A stretch of DNA of 26,992 nucleotides from the NCBI GenBank assembly GCA_964432875.1, contig CAYSPJ010000069.1, positions 1 through 26,992 of the forward strand, given 5' to 3'. Numbering within the stretch: the first letter of the stretch is position 1; every line of letters starts with the position of its first letter. The translations under genes and the position numbers were made by a program. The notes beneath the pieces were generated by a model. It had not been told where the DNA came from and searched no databases. It saw only the letters and a list, made by a program, of their open reading frames with translations. Below are positions 7,613-15,312 of the stretch, one piece after another. This DNA comes from JACJYE01 sp964432875. GTDB taxonomy: Bacteria; Bacteroidota; Bacteroidia; Chitinophagales; Saprospiraceae.

Positions 7613-9661
7613 ATGGATTACGAAAGCTCAACAAAATACTGGCAGGCCCACGCTGCCCAATTGGTACAGCATTATGAAGAGGGCCGCTATTCATTTATCC
7701 CCCACCTAATGCCTCAGACGGCCGTACACACTTCCACTCCCGAACTGCTACAGATATTGAAAGGGCGCCTCGGCAACAAACTGCTTCAGGAAGCGCTGGA
7801 CCCGGGCCAGACCATACCTAGCCCCTTGGCAGGTATGCGCTCTACAGACTGGATCAAGTACACTAATATGGTGGGCATCAACGTGCGCACCATCCAGAGT
7901 TTTTGGAATATCGTCAAGTATGCCCTCACCCTGCCCGAGGCTCAGCAGTCGATCCACCTGCTGCCCATCTGGGAGCCAGGGGTGGTGTCCAGCCTCTACG
8001 GCATGGCAAGCTGGAATATCAACCCCGAGTTTTTTAGCCCGGAACTGGCCGCAACCGTCCCTCAGCTCGATACGGTTGAAAAACAATTAAAGGCCGTGGT
8101 GAACCTCTTGCATGCCACGGGCCGCATCGTCGGCATGGATGTCATCCCGCATACCGACCGCTATTCGGAGATAGCGCTGGCCAACCCCCGCCATTTTGAA
8201 TGGCTGCAACGCCGGGGCCAACAAATCATCAACCACCGGGCAGACTTGCATGAGGAAGTTGAGCATGCTATTTTCCTTTTCCTGCAAGCACAGGGCCCGG
8301 CTAGCGATGGCATCGAACCCGCCAAAGATGCCCGGCATTTATTTTCCGAGGGCTATCCCGAAAGCGCGCGCCTGGAGTTGCTCTTTGGCGCGCCGGATGA
8401 TCATGCCCGCCGCCAGCAACGCCGCACCTGGCTGGTTCAGCACCTTTACGAGCTGGGCTATGAGCCCCTGCCAGCCACGATGGGTCCACCCTATCGCGGC
8501 ATCGAGATCGATACCCGCCCCGAAGCCAGCTCAGTTGACCAAGAGGGGCGCATCTGGTACGATTATAAAATCAGCCAACCTCAGGAGATGTCGCGCGTAT
8601 TTGGGCCGCTCACCCGCTACAAACTCTACGAGCGGCTGGACGATAACCGCAATTGGGAGATCGATTTTGACCGGCCACGGCCGGAAACCTGGGCGTATGT
8701 GTGCCGCCATTATGACGCCATACAACAGGCTTTCAATTTTGACTTTATGCGGGGTGATATGTCTCATGTGCAGATGCGCCCGCAAGGCGTGCCGGCTGAA
8801 GCTGATTTTTACTACGACCTGCACAAAGCCGTGGGTATCCATATCCGCAAGGCCAAACCCTACTTCGGCTATTTTGCCGAAAGCTTTCTGGTTGCCCCCG
8901 GCTTCATCGCCTACGGCAATGAAATCGACCACCTCGAGATGGCTGATGCAGACTCCACCCTGGGCGATTTGCAAAGCATGACCGTGGGCAGCCCGCGCTT
9001 CCTCCGCGAATGGCGTTGGTACCTGGATATCCTCAAAACGCGGAGCTTCGCCCCCAATTTCACCATCATGACCGGCGATAAGGACGACCCCCGCTTCGAT
9101 GAGTTCTATCTCCGGGGCAATGAAGCCCGCCTCTTTATCGCGCTTTTCCTGACCGATATGCCCAGCTATATGGCCCTCGGCTTTGAATGCCGCGACCCCC
9201 ACCCTACCCCGGCTCCGAATGAACACTATACCAAACTATACGTCTTTCAGCTCGGCGATGGGCCCAAAGCCACCAAAGGCCCTTATGTCTGGGGGGAAAA
9301 CGCCCTCCTCTTTTCCAATCTGACCCGCCTGCGGCTACTGGCGGAGGAAATCCTGCCCCAGGTTAGTGGCGCGGAAACCCTCTGGCTACTGCCGCCCGAC
9401 CCCACCGCTGGCACCCGCACCATCGCCTGGACTCAAGCCGGGCTGTTCCGCTATATCTTCGCCCTTAATCTGGATACGGAACAAGCTGCTCGCAATATTA
9501 AAATACCCCGCCTCCCCCGGGAGGCCGGCAATCGGCAACCGCGCCCCCGCTTTTCTACCTATACGGAAACCATCGATTCTAAACCCTTGCTCTTCAATGG
9601 AAAGCACTACCAGCTTGACGAGCTGTTGCCTGGCGAGGGGCAGGTGTTCGAACTGGGCTAG
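7613..9661 (+). CDS. GH13-like (alpha-amylase superfamily) protein, cytoplasmic
   Basis: The 682-residue protein has no signal peptide. Its middle shows alpha-amylase-type TIM-barrel landmarks in the right order. A strand-2/3 block, LLPIWEPGVVSSLYGMASW, is followed by GRIVGMDVIPHTDR (region I, Asp176/His180). FDFMRGDMSHV (region II, with R-x-D and candidate nucleophile Asp382), YFAESFL (region III, candidate acid/base Glu423) and FLTDMPSY (region IV, Asp515) complete the set. Region I is one residue shorter than the usual DxxxNH, and region IV lacks the usual NHD, so specificity, and possibly activity, may differ from classical amylases. A beta-rich C-terminal part (about 600-682) ends in FNGKHYQLDELLPGEGQVFELG. 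It probably acts on an intracellular alpha-glucan or related sugar. It is transcribed alone, with overlapping stops against the next gene. Confidence 0.62.
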   Translation: MDYESSTKYWQAHAAQLVQHYEEGRYSFIPHLMPQTAVHTSTPELLQILKGRLGNKLLQEALDPGQTIPSPLAGMRSTDWIKYTNMVGINVRTIQSFWNIVKYALTLPEAQQSIHLLPIWEPGVVSSLYGMASWNINPEFFSPELAATVPQLDTVEKQLKAVVNLLHATGRIVGMDVIPHTDRYSEIALANPRHFEWLQRRGQQIINHRADLHEEVEHAIFLFLQAQGPASDGIEPAKDARHLFSEGYPESARLELLFGAPDDHARRQQRRTWLVQHLYELGYEPLPATMGPPYRGIEIDTRPEASSVDQEGRIWYDYKISQPQEMSRVFGPLTRYKLYERLDDNRNWEIDFDRPRPETWAYVCRHYDAIQQAFNFDFMRGDMSHVQMRPQGVPAEADFYYDLHKAVGIHIRKAKPYFGYFAESFLVAPGFIAYGNEIDHLEMADADSTLGDLQSMTVGSPRFLREWRWYLDILKTRSFAPNFTIMTGDKDDPRFDEFYLRGNEARLFIALFLTDMPSYMALGFECRDPHPTPAPNEHYTKLYVFQLGDGPKATKGPYVWGENALLFSNLTRLRLLAEEILPQVSGAETLWLLPPDPTAGTRTIAWTQAGLFRYIFALNLDTEQAARNIKIPRLPREAGNRQPRPRFSTYTETIDSKPLLFNGKHYQLDELLPGEGQVFELG

Positions 9662-10317
9662 CCATTTGCCCTCGCTTCGATGTCCTCTTTAACGCTTTTC
9701 TGCTTATTGGGCAGCGTACCAAAGACATAGTCCCAAAACGGAGAGGAGACCCCATACATCGAGGTGTCATCCTGATAATGATGGATGGCATGATTGACCC
9801 AGAGTACTCTAAGGAAATTGTTGGGAGGGCGGAAGGCGTGTACAGAGTAGTGCACCGTCAGATAGAGGACGTAGCCAATGCCAAACCCGGATAATAGCCC
9901 GTAGCCATATCCCCCAAACACAAGCTGGAAAAAGGTGTAAAAAATGATGAGGTAGATGATAATGCCAAGCGGCGGCATCGCCAGGCGGGACTTGTCTTTC
10001 GGGTAATCATGGTGGACGCCGTGGATTAAGTAGGCGAGGCGCTTGCGCTTTTCAGTGGTGGGCTCAAGATGATAGAGATTGCGATGGAGGAGGTACTCTG
10101 CCAGTGTAAACATAAACACCCCTAACCCAAATAAGCCCAGCGTCTGAAGGGGCGTATAGCCCCCTGTTTCGATGGAACGATAAAACAGCCAGCCGGAAAA
10201 AACAACCATCATCCCGATAGGGACCAAAATGTGCGTGCGGGTCAGATAATTGAGCCACTTGCTTTGAAAAAGATCAATAGAGACGTTTTCGTTGGAAGCG
10301 AATTTCTTCTGTTTCAT
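9658..10317 (-). CDS. fatty acid hydroxylase / sterol desaturase family membrane protein
   Basis: This 219-residue integral membrane protein carries the histidine clusters of the di-iron fatty acid hydroxylase superfamily: H78-x4-H83 (HRNLYH), H99-xx-HH (HGVHH), H156-x3-H160 (HYSVH) and H176-xx-HH180 (HAIHH). Four hydrophobic segments are visible at about 30-48, 56-76, 116-136 and 140-158. The arrangement and size resemble fatty acid 2-hydroxylases, which hydroxylate sphingolipid or other acyl chains; Bacteroidota make such lipids, so that role is plausible but not proven. The two iron-binding ends would face the cytoplasm. The stop codon shares the palindrome CTAG with the stop of the convergent GH13-like gene. 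Confidence 0.82.
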   Translation of the reverse strand: MKQKKFASNENVSIDLFQSKWLNYLTRTHILVPIGMMVVFSGWLFYRSIETGGYTPLQTLGLFGLGVFMFTLAEYLLHRNLYHLEPTTEKRKRLAYLIHGVHHDYPKDKSRLAMPPLGIIIYLIIFYTFFQLVFGGYGYGLLSGFGIGYVLYLTVHYSVHAFRPPNNFLRVLWVNHAIHHYQDDTSMYGVSSPFWDYVFGTLPNKQKSVKEDIEARANG

Positions 10318-10430
10318 GTATATCGGTTTTTATGTTGATTGCTATTGCCGAACTATTACCATACACAACACGACAAAACAGAAATTATTACAATCTTAAC
10401 CGCCCTTCCAGCCGAGTGGTTTCATCGGAG

Positions 10431-10450
10431 TAAAAAAAATGCCCGTCCTT
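10431..10450 (-). terminator. right half of an intrinsic terminator, cut by the gap
   Basis: On the minus strand, GGACGGGC is followed by A and a run of eight T's. This looks like the descending arm and T-tract of the terminator of the PLP-enzyme gene, with the ascending arm hidden in the gap. The assembly may have broken at this hairpin. Confidence 0.45.
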
Positions 10451-10459
10451 TCGCTGTTG

Positions 10460-10559
10460 NNNNNNNNNNNNNNNNNNNNNNNNNNNNNNNNNNNNNNNNN
10501 NNNNNNNNNNNNNNNNNNNNNNNNNNNNNNNNNNNNNNNNNNNNNNNNNNNNNNNNNNN
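10460..10559. other. assembly gap of 100 N
   Basis: This scaffold gap removes the 3' end of the PLP-enzyme gene. The in-frame reading beyond the gap (10388-10459) runs through a terminator-like T-tract and is probably not coding. Confidence 0.98.
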
Positions 10560-11620
10560 TGGCGCAGATAGCGCTTGTACTTCATGCGGTAGGCGCGGTA
10601 GATTTTACGATAGCGGGCATAGGAATCTTCCGAGGCAGGCATCTCGCGCATGAAGCCTTGCTGCTTCATCCAATCATCGTTATAAATCTTGCCGAGGTAG
10701 CGGCTACCATGATCGGGGAAAAGCACAACGACCACATCGGTCGGCTTGAGCTCGCTCTTGATGCGGAATACCGCCTGCATGGCTGCTCCGCTGGAGTACC
10801 CCACGAGCAAACCCTCCATGCGGGCCAATTGGCGGGCCCGGTGGGCACTGCTGCGGTCAGTGACTTTGATAAAATCATCGATGAGGTCAAAAGCGACATT
10901 ATCGGGGATGATGTTTTTGCCCAGGCCTTCCACTTTATATGGATAGATCTCATCCTTGTCGAGAAGGCCCGTCTCCCAGAACCGCTTCAAAACCGAGCCA
11001 TAGGCATCAACGCCTACTACCTTGATATCCGGGTTCTGTTCCTTGAGATATTTGGCCGTGCCAGAGAGGGTACCGCCAGTGCCGGCACAGCAGACGTAGT
11101 GCGTAATCTTACCTTCTGTATCGCGCCAAATCTCCGGGCCTGTGCTGTGGTAATGAGCACCAGCATTATCGAGATTGTAGTTTTGCCCCAGGTAGAAAGA
11201 ATTGGGGGTATCGCGCGCGATCTGCTCCGCCCGGGAATAGTAGGAACGCGGGTCTTCCGGCTCTACATCTGCGGGGCAGACGACTACTTCAGCCCCCATA
11301 GCGCGCAGCAGAGCGAGCTTTTCCTGCCCGGCCTTGCTCGTCACGGTCAGGATGCACTTGTAACCTTTCATCGTGCAAACAATGGCCAGGCTGTAGCCGG
11401 TATTGCCCGAAGTCGCTTCCACAATAGTAGCCCCAGGCTTGAGCTTACCAGATTTCTCAGCTTGTTCCACCATATAGAGGGCAATGCGGTCTTTAGCTGA
11501 TTGGCCGGGGTTGTAGGCTTCTACTTTCCCATAAACCTGGGCGGGGATGTCGTGGCAGATCCGGCTAAGTTGAATTAACGGAGAATTGCCAATAGTTGCT
11601 AATATGTTATCGTATCGCAT
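10560..11620 (-). CDS. cystathionine beta-synthase / cysteine synthase family, 3' end lost in gap
   Basis: This is a fold-type II PLP enzyme; 353 residues are visible. The cofactor lysine is K43 in NPGQSAKDRIAL. Other hallmarks are VEATSGNTGYSLAIV (substrate/carboxylate loop), GTGGTLSGTAKYLKEQNP (phosphate-binding loop) and VGYSSGAAMQAV. The block VVVLFPDHGSRYLGKIYND, followed by WMKQQGF, is characteristic of cystathionine beta-synthase rather than CysK, which usually has a shorter end here. The enzyme would condense serine (or O-acetylserine) with homocysteine (or sulfide) in transsulfuration or cysteine synthesis. Whether a regulatory CBS-domain pair follows cannot be seen because of the gap; the terminator-like half just beyond the gap suggests little sequence is missing. 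The start MRYDNILATIGNSPLIQL matches the family. Confidence 0.85.
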
Positions 11621-11822
11621 AAAGGTGCTGATTTAGCGTACAAAATAATTTGTCCTCAAATAGTTGCATGCTGCTCAATTGTAACAGCAAAATTATAATT
11701 TCGCCTCGCAGCTTGCGTTCATGCAGGAAGCGATAAAGGGGATACACCAAAATCCGATTGCAATATTAACAACGAACTATCATAAAAAAAAGAAAAACGC
11801 TTCTAAAAGGCAAGGAATATAC

Positions 11823-11849
11823 TTTGAGCTCGTTCAGATTTTATCTTTG
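11823..11849 (+). promoter_or_regulatory. promoter-like TTTG-N15-TATCTTTG
   Basis: TTTG (11823-11826) and an exact TAnnTTTG (TATCTTTG, 11842-11849) are separated by 15 bases, slightly less than the usual 17-23. It is the likeliest start of a rightward transcript across the candidate RNA region. Confidence 0.4.
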
Positions 11850-12055
11850 ATGCTAAATTTAGTCAATTATTTGCTTAGCCACGGCGCTCCTTCATATCTG
11901 GGGACAAAGGGCCCTGCGCTTGAATCGGAAGGCAGTAGCGCTGCCAAGCTCATTTCAGGGACGGCATCGTAAGCAAAAAAGTGTCAATTCAGGGCGAAGC
12001 ATAAAATTTCAAACAAGCGCTAAAACCCATAGGCAGCTAGCCTGCCAAAGCCAAA

Positions 12056-12082
12056 CCGGCGGCTCAGAGCCGGATTTTTTTT
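12056..12082 (+). terminator. intrinsic terminator upstream of the Nudix gene
   Basis: CCGGCGGCTCAGAGCCGG can form a GC-rich stem (CGGCT/AGCCG around CAG, or the outer CCGGC/GCCGG), followed by A and eight T's on the plus strand. It ends only 25 bases before ATG 12108. It therefore either closes a short upstream transcript or acts as an attenuator for the Nudix gene. Confidence 0.6.
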
Positions 12083-12107
12083 ATATCATTCAGCAACGCT
12101 CTTCAGC

Positions 12108-12638
12108 ATGTCCAAGCAGGCCGTCAACCTAAAAGCACGCCTCATCCTGTATTTCAAAGGGCAAATCCTGCTCCTGAAACAAACCAACCCCAATGGAGGC
12201 AACTACACCCTGGTGGGGGGCAATGTGGAATCCGAAGAGTTCGCCCGCCAGTCGCTCATCCGCGAAGCTTATGAAGAAGCTGGGCTCATCCTCAAAGAAG
12301 AAGACTTACAGCTGGTGCATGTTTTGCACAAGGTAAATGGCAACGAGCACCGCCTCGTCCTGTACTTCAAAGCCTATAAGTGGGAAGGGGAGCTGAAAGC
12401 CAAGGAAACCCACAAATTCAAAGAGGCCGAATGGTTTGAACTCGACAACTTGCCTAAAAACCTCACGGAAACCGTCAGAGGGGTATTGCGGGAATACCGC
12501 AAAGGCCGCCTCTACTCAGAATTATCTAAGCCAGCCATCAAGCCCAAACCAGCGGCTAAAGCTGAACCCAACGCCAACCTAGCTGCACCAAAAAGCAAGC
12601 CCCCCACACCGGAGGAAAAGAAGGTGAAAAAAGGGTAA
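12108..12638 (+). CDS. Nudix hydrolase with a basic low-complexity tail
   Basis: This 176-residue cytoplasmic protein carries a complete Nudix box at residues 38-60: G38, E44, then R52-E53, E56-E57 and G59, matching GX5EX7REUXEEXGU. Nudix enzymes hydrolyse nucleoside diphosphates linked to another moiety, using Mg2+ held by the box glutamates. The substrate cannot be told from sequence. The Nudix fold occupies about residues 6-140. The last 40 residues are a Lys/Pro/Ala-rich tail (KPAIKPKPAAKAEP, then KPPTPEEKKVKKG) outside the domain, probably disordered and able to bind nucleic acid or acidic partners. A terminator-like hairpin lies immediately upstream. It converges on the Cys-rich gene, with a bidirectional hairpin between them. 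Confidence 0.88.
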   Translation: MSKQAVNLKARLILYFKGQILLLKQTNPNGGNYTLVGGNVESEEFARQSLIREAYEEAGLILKEEDLQLVHVLHKVNGNEHRLVLYFKAYKWEGELKAKETHKFKEAEWFELDNLPKNLTETVRGVLREYRKGRLYSELSKPAIKPKPAAKAEPNANLAAPKSKPPTPEEKKVKKG

Positions 12639-12714
12639 AAAGGAGCGAAGTGTACTTCACAGAAGCAGCTGCTGAGTGTAGGCAGGACAAATGACGCCCC
12701 CCTCCTATGCATAT

Positions 12715-12764
12715 AAAAAAAAGCGCAGGAAATCGGAAAATAAAATTTCTGATCTCCTGCGCTT
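12715..12764 (-). terminator. strong intrinsic terminator of the Cys-rich gene
   Basis: The arms around AAGCGCAGGA (12721-12730) and TCCTGCGCTT (12755-12764) pair perfectly and extend inward with ATC/GAT and GAAA/TTTC. On the minus strand the stem is followed by eight T's (12722-12715), a classical terminator. The same stem can serve the convergent Nudix gene, but without a long T-run. A smaller hairpin, TTCAAGC/GCTTGAA, lies at 12774-12791. Confidence 0.8.
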
Positions 12765-12798
12765 CTTCTAGCGTTCAAGCTTCCGCTTGAAGCTTTGG

Positions 12799-13248
12799 CT
12801 ATGCCCCAGCCTTGGCACAAGGCTTTGAACAGCCTGCCTTGGCAGAGCCGCTACAAGCCGCCTTTTCCGTATTGGTGTTGGACACCTTAGTTGCACTAGC
12901 CCCTTTTGATTTAGCCTTTTTATCTTTCGTGCAAGCCTTCTGCTCGCCCTCGACGACGCTAATAAATTTGGCAGATTTGCTGCAGTATTCCACATCAGTA
13001 TAGCTTACCTTGCCACTCTTTTCGCAAACCTCTTTGCGTACATAGCTGGCTTTGCCCGTCGCCGGGTCGAGGCGCTCTTCCACGCTGGCATCCATCGCCG
13101 CCGCTTTGGCTGCAGCCGCTTCCGTTTTAGCGCAACAAGCCGCCTTTTCGCCAGCAGTAGCCTTAGCCGCTGAAGAACAGTCTTGAGCCTGAAGATTGCC
13201 TAGTGCCAGAAAGCTGAAAACAGCAGTCAAAAGGAGTAAATGTTTCAT
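12799..13248 (-). CDS. small secreted Cys- and Ala/Lys-rich protein
   Basis: The 149-residue product starts with a clear signal peptide (MKHLLLLTAVFSFLALGNLQAQ). The mature part contains nine cysteines, including a CC pair and a C-terminal cluster (ACSGSAKAGCSKPC), in an Ala/Lys/Ser-rich low-complexity background. A middle segment (about 55-95: VEERLDPATGKASYVRKEVC) appears folded. I recognise no family. The Cys content outside the cytoplasm suggests disulfides, metal binding or lipidation-independent anchoring, but nothing here decides between them. A -7 promoter element lies upstream at 13299-13306, and a strong terminator follows the gene, so it is probably a single-gene transcription unit. 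Confidence 0.75.
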   Translation of the reverse strand: MKHLLLLTAVFSFLALGNLQAQDCSSAAKATAGEKAACCAKTEAAAAKAAAMDASVEERLDPATGKASYVRKEVCEKSGKVSYTDVEYCSKSAKFISVVEGEQKACTKDKKAKSKGASATKVSNTNTEKAACSGSAKAGCSKPCAKAGA

Positions 13249-13298
13249 GATTGTCTTGCTTTTTCTGAATGATTAGATGAAAACTGAAAAACCTGCGG

Positions 13299-13306
13299 CA
13301 AAACTA
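13299..13306 (-). promoter_or_regulatory. Bacteroidota -7 element of the Cys-rich gene
   Basis: On the minus strand this reads TAGTTTTG, an exact TAnnTTTG, 50 bases upstream of ATG 13248. No TTG is visible 17-23 bases further upstream. Confidence 0.4.
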
Positions 13307-13405
13307 GGAAAACTCTTGCACCTAAGGTGTTAAAGAAAGATTAACGTTTTCTTAATGCCTGGCATCGCCAATGATTATTCGGTTTGTCAAAGGATGACAT
13401 TAACA

Positions 13406-13613
13406 CATAAAACGCAACTATTTAGCATGGCGAAAAGCTGCGAGTTACGAGCCACGAGCTGCGAGTTCTCTGCTATATCTCCAAGATTAAGTTTTGAAGT
13501 ATATTGGAGAACGATTTTTCCTATGGTTGAAACTCGGCAACCTTCTTTCGCCAAGGCTGAACTCGCGACTCGAAACTCGCGACTCGAAGCTAGCTAAATA
13601 GTTACCATAAAAC
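13406..13613 (+). mobile_element. 192-bp MITE-like element, copy 1, with 8-bp target duplication
   Basis: The element proper is 13414-13605. Its right end GCTAAATAGTTAC is the reverse complement of the 13-bp left end, except that base 2 of the left end is C instead of T. Perfect 8-bp direct repeats CATAAAAC flank it (13406-13413 and 13606-13613). Inside, longer imperfect inverted arms (13436-13468 and 13559-13591) allow the whole element to fold. It has no transposase. It differs from copy 2 at only two of 192 positions. GTAA ends and 8-bp duplications are characteristic of the IS66 family, so an IS66-type transposase elsewhere probably moves it. The gene at 13651 starts 37 bases after the duplication. 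Confidence 0.9.
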
Positions 13614-13650
13614 ACTATTTTTACGCTCCAATCAAAAAACAAACGCTACC

Positions 13651-13950
13651 ATGCTCAACCGCAATGATGTACCTTTTGGCCTGGCAATCGGGCTGCTCCT
13701 GCCCCTGGCAGCTTTCAGCCTGCTTTACCTCATCTTCTACCTCTTAGGCTTGACTGGCACGGCCAGTACCGAAGGGTTTTCGCCCATGTTCCGGGAAAGG
13801 ACTTCCAGCATCGTCGCCATTTGCCTGAACATCATCCCCCTAAACGCTTTTATGAAGCGCCGGGCGACCAACTCCATGCGCGGCATCGTCGTCGCTACGG
13901 CCATACTGGTGGCTGCCTGGGTCACCTATTTTGGGTATTACATCTTCTGA
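13651..13950 (+). CDS. small inner-membrane protein, hypothetical
   Basis: This 99-residue protein has three hydrophobic stretches (about 10-35, 50-66 and 78-99) separated by a polar loop with MFRERTSS and a KRRATNSMRG segment. It looks like a small integral membrane protein of a type common and uncharacterised in Bacteroidota. No motif suggests a function. It is followed after 12 bases by the PIF1-like helicase gene and is probably cotranscribed with it. The mobile element at 13406-13613 lies immediately upstream and may have replaced or altered its original promoter. Confidence 0.7.
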   Translation: MLNRNDVPFGLAIGLLLPLAAFSLLYLIFYLLGLTGTASTEGFSPMFRERTSSIVAICLNIIPLNAFMKRRATNSMRGIVVATAILVAAWVTYFGYYIF

Positions 13951-13962
13951 TCTGCCTTGCTG

Positions 13963-15261
13963 ATGGCCATTGATAAAAAACCGCTGGAACTGAATGCCGA
14001 CTTTAAGTTCGCCCTCGATCTGATTGAAAAAGAAGGGGGCAATGCTTTCATCACCGGGCGAGCCGGCACCGGCAAATCCACTCTGCTACAGCTATTCCGG
14101 CATACTACCCGCAAGAAAGCCGTGGTCTTAGCCCCTACCGGTATCGCCGCGCTCAACGTGCAGGGGCAGACCATCCACTCCTTTTTTGGCCTGCCGCCGC
14201 GCCCCCTCTCCCGCCAGGAAATCCACAAGCGGCGCGACCGCCGGCTGTTCAAGGAAATGGAAGTCCTGGTTATCGATGAAGTGTCTATGGTACGGGCCGA
14301 CCTGCTGGATACCATCGATTGGTTCCTGCGGATCAATCGCGAGATACCGCTGCCCTTTGGCGGCTTGCAAGTGGTCTTCTTCGGCGATTTATTCCAGCTG
14401 CCCCCCGTGGTAGCCAATGATGTGGAAGCCATGCGCTTCCAATTGGAATACGAATCCCCCTACTTTTTCTCTGCCCGGGTATTCCAAGAGGGCTTCGAGC
14501 TGGAAAAGCTCGAGCTGAGCAAAGTCTATCGGCAAGAGAACCGCCACTTCCTCCGGCTGCTCGATACGGTACGCCTCAACCAGGCCGATTATGAAGACCT
14601 GGAAGACCTCAACCGCCGCTGCTTGCCAAACTTTGAGCCCGAAGATTTCTTCATCACCCTCTGCGCCACCAACGCTAAAGCGGACGCCATCAACCGCAGG
14701 AAACTCAGTGAAATCAATCTGCCGGAAACGCGCTACACCGCTACCGTCTCCGGTAGTTTTGACCCCCGCCTCTACCCTACCGAGCTCATCCTCAGCCTGA
14801 AAATCGGTGCGCAGGTGATGTTCCTTAAAAATGATCCCGCCCGCCAGTTTGTCAACGGCACCATTGGCAAAGTCGCCAGCCTGAGCAAGCATAGCATTAC
14901 GGTAGAAGTAGAGGAATACGGCGCTCGCCGCACCATCGAAGCAGAACCCATGGAATGGGAAATCCTGCGCTATAAGCCCTCGGCAGAAGACCCCCAGAAG
15001 ATCGAGACGGAAACCATCGGCACTTTCCTGCAATTCCCCCTGCGCCTGGCCTGGGCCATTACCATCCACAAATCGCAGGGGAAAACCTTCGACAAAGTCA
15101 TCATCGACCTGGGGCACGGCGCCTTCGAACACGGCCAAACCTACGTGGCACTCAGCCGCTGCCGCAGCCTGGAAGGCATTGTGCTGAAGCAACCCCTCCG
15201 CCCCAACGATATTCGAACAGACGAAAGGGTGGTGGAGTATTATGGGCGGTATTTTGGATAA
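13963..15261 (+). CDS. PIF1-like superfamily 1 DNA helicase
   Basis: The 432-residue protein has all the visible SF1B helicase motifs: Walker A GRAGTGKST (residues 32-40), motif Ia APTGIAALNVQGQTIHSFFG, Walker B VLVIDEVSMV, motif III FGDLFQLPPV, a VYRQ arginine motif, and near the C-terminus ITIHKSQGKTFDKV and TYVALSRC (motifs V/VI). This pattern defines PIF1/RecD-like 5'-to-3' helicases that unwind DNA forks, R-loops and G-quadruplexes. Its length is that of the compact bacterial PIF1 core, without added accessory domains. ATG 13963 was chosen; a TTG two codons earlier is possible. It lies 12 bases after the small membrane protein gene, likely in one operon. Confidence 0.92.
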   Translation: MAIDKKPLELNADFKFALDLIEKEGGNAFITGRAGTGKSTLLQLFRHTTRKKAVVLAPTGIAALNVQGQTIHSFFGLPPRPLSRQEIHKRRDRRLFKEMEVLVIDEVSMVRADLLDTIDWFLRINREIPLPFGGLQVVFFGDLFQLPPVVANDVEAMRFQLEYESPYFFSARVFQEGFELEKLELSKVYRQENRHFLRLLDTVRLNQADYEDLEDLNRRCLPNFEPEDFFITLCATNAKADAINRRKLSEINLPETRYTATVSGSFDPRLYPTELILSLKIGAQVMFLKNDPARQFVNGTIGKVASLSKHSITVEVEEYGARRTIEAEPMEWEILRYKPSAEDPQKIETETIGTFLQFPLRLAWAITIHKSQGKTFDKVIIDLGHGAFEHGQTYVALSRCRSLEGIVLKQPLRPNDIRTDERVVEYYGRYFG

Positions 15262-15312
15262 AGGCGCATCTGTATTGCCCCAGGCCGACAATTCTAAGGC
15301 TCCTCCTATATT

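Larger units (their letters stand above)
11621..12107 (+). ncRNA. gene-poor region, candidate small RNA or leader ending at a terminator
   Basis: This stretch of 487 bp between divergent genes has no convincing coding frame; the small frames have poor codon use and no recognisable product. A -7 motif TATCTTTG at 11842-11849, with TTTG 15 bases before it, could start a rightward transcript near 11856. Two short hairpins share the arms GGCAG/CTGCC (11931-11945 and 12032-12045). A terminator with T-run lies at 12056-12082, so a transcript of about 225 bases could result. I compared it by eye with tmRNA, signal recognition RNA and RNase P and saw no match. It could be a 6S-like RNA, an unknown RNA or an attenuator for the Nudix gene. 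Confidence 0.3.

Noticed and set aside
10388..10459. C-terminal tail of the PLP enzyme read through the N's
   Set aside because: The frame across a gap of unknown length is arbitrary, and the sequence holds a terminator-like T-run.
11850..12082. tmRNA, signal recognition RNA or RNase P RNA
   Set aside because: The characteristic conserved blocks (for example the GGAAGG-AGCAG loop or a tag-coding segment) are not found; GGAAGGCAG is only a superficial likeness.
11721..12132. Small open frames of 70-83 codons
   Set aside because: They overlap each other and the terminator, and have no start signals, composition or motifs of a real protein.
13355..13597. Open frame of 80 codons on the plus strand
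   Set aside because: It lies mostly inside the mobile element and has no protein-like features.
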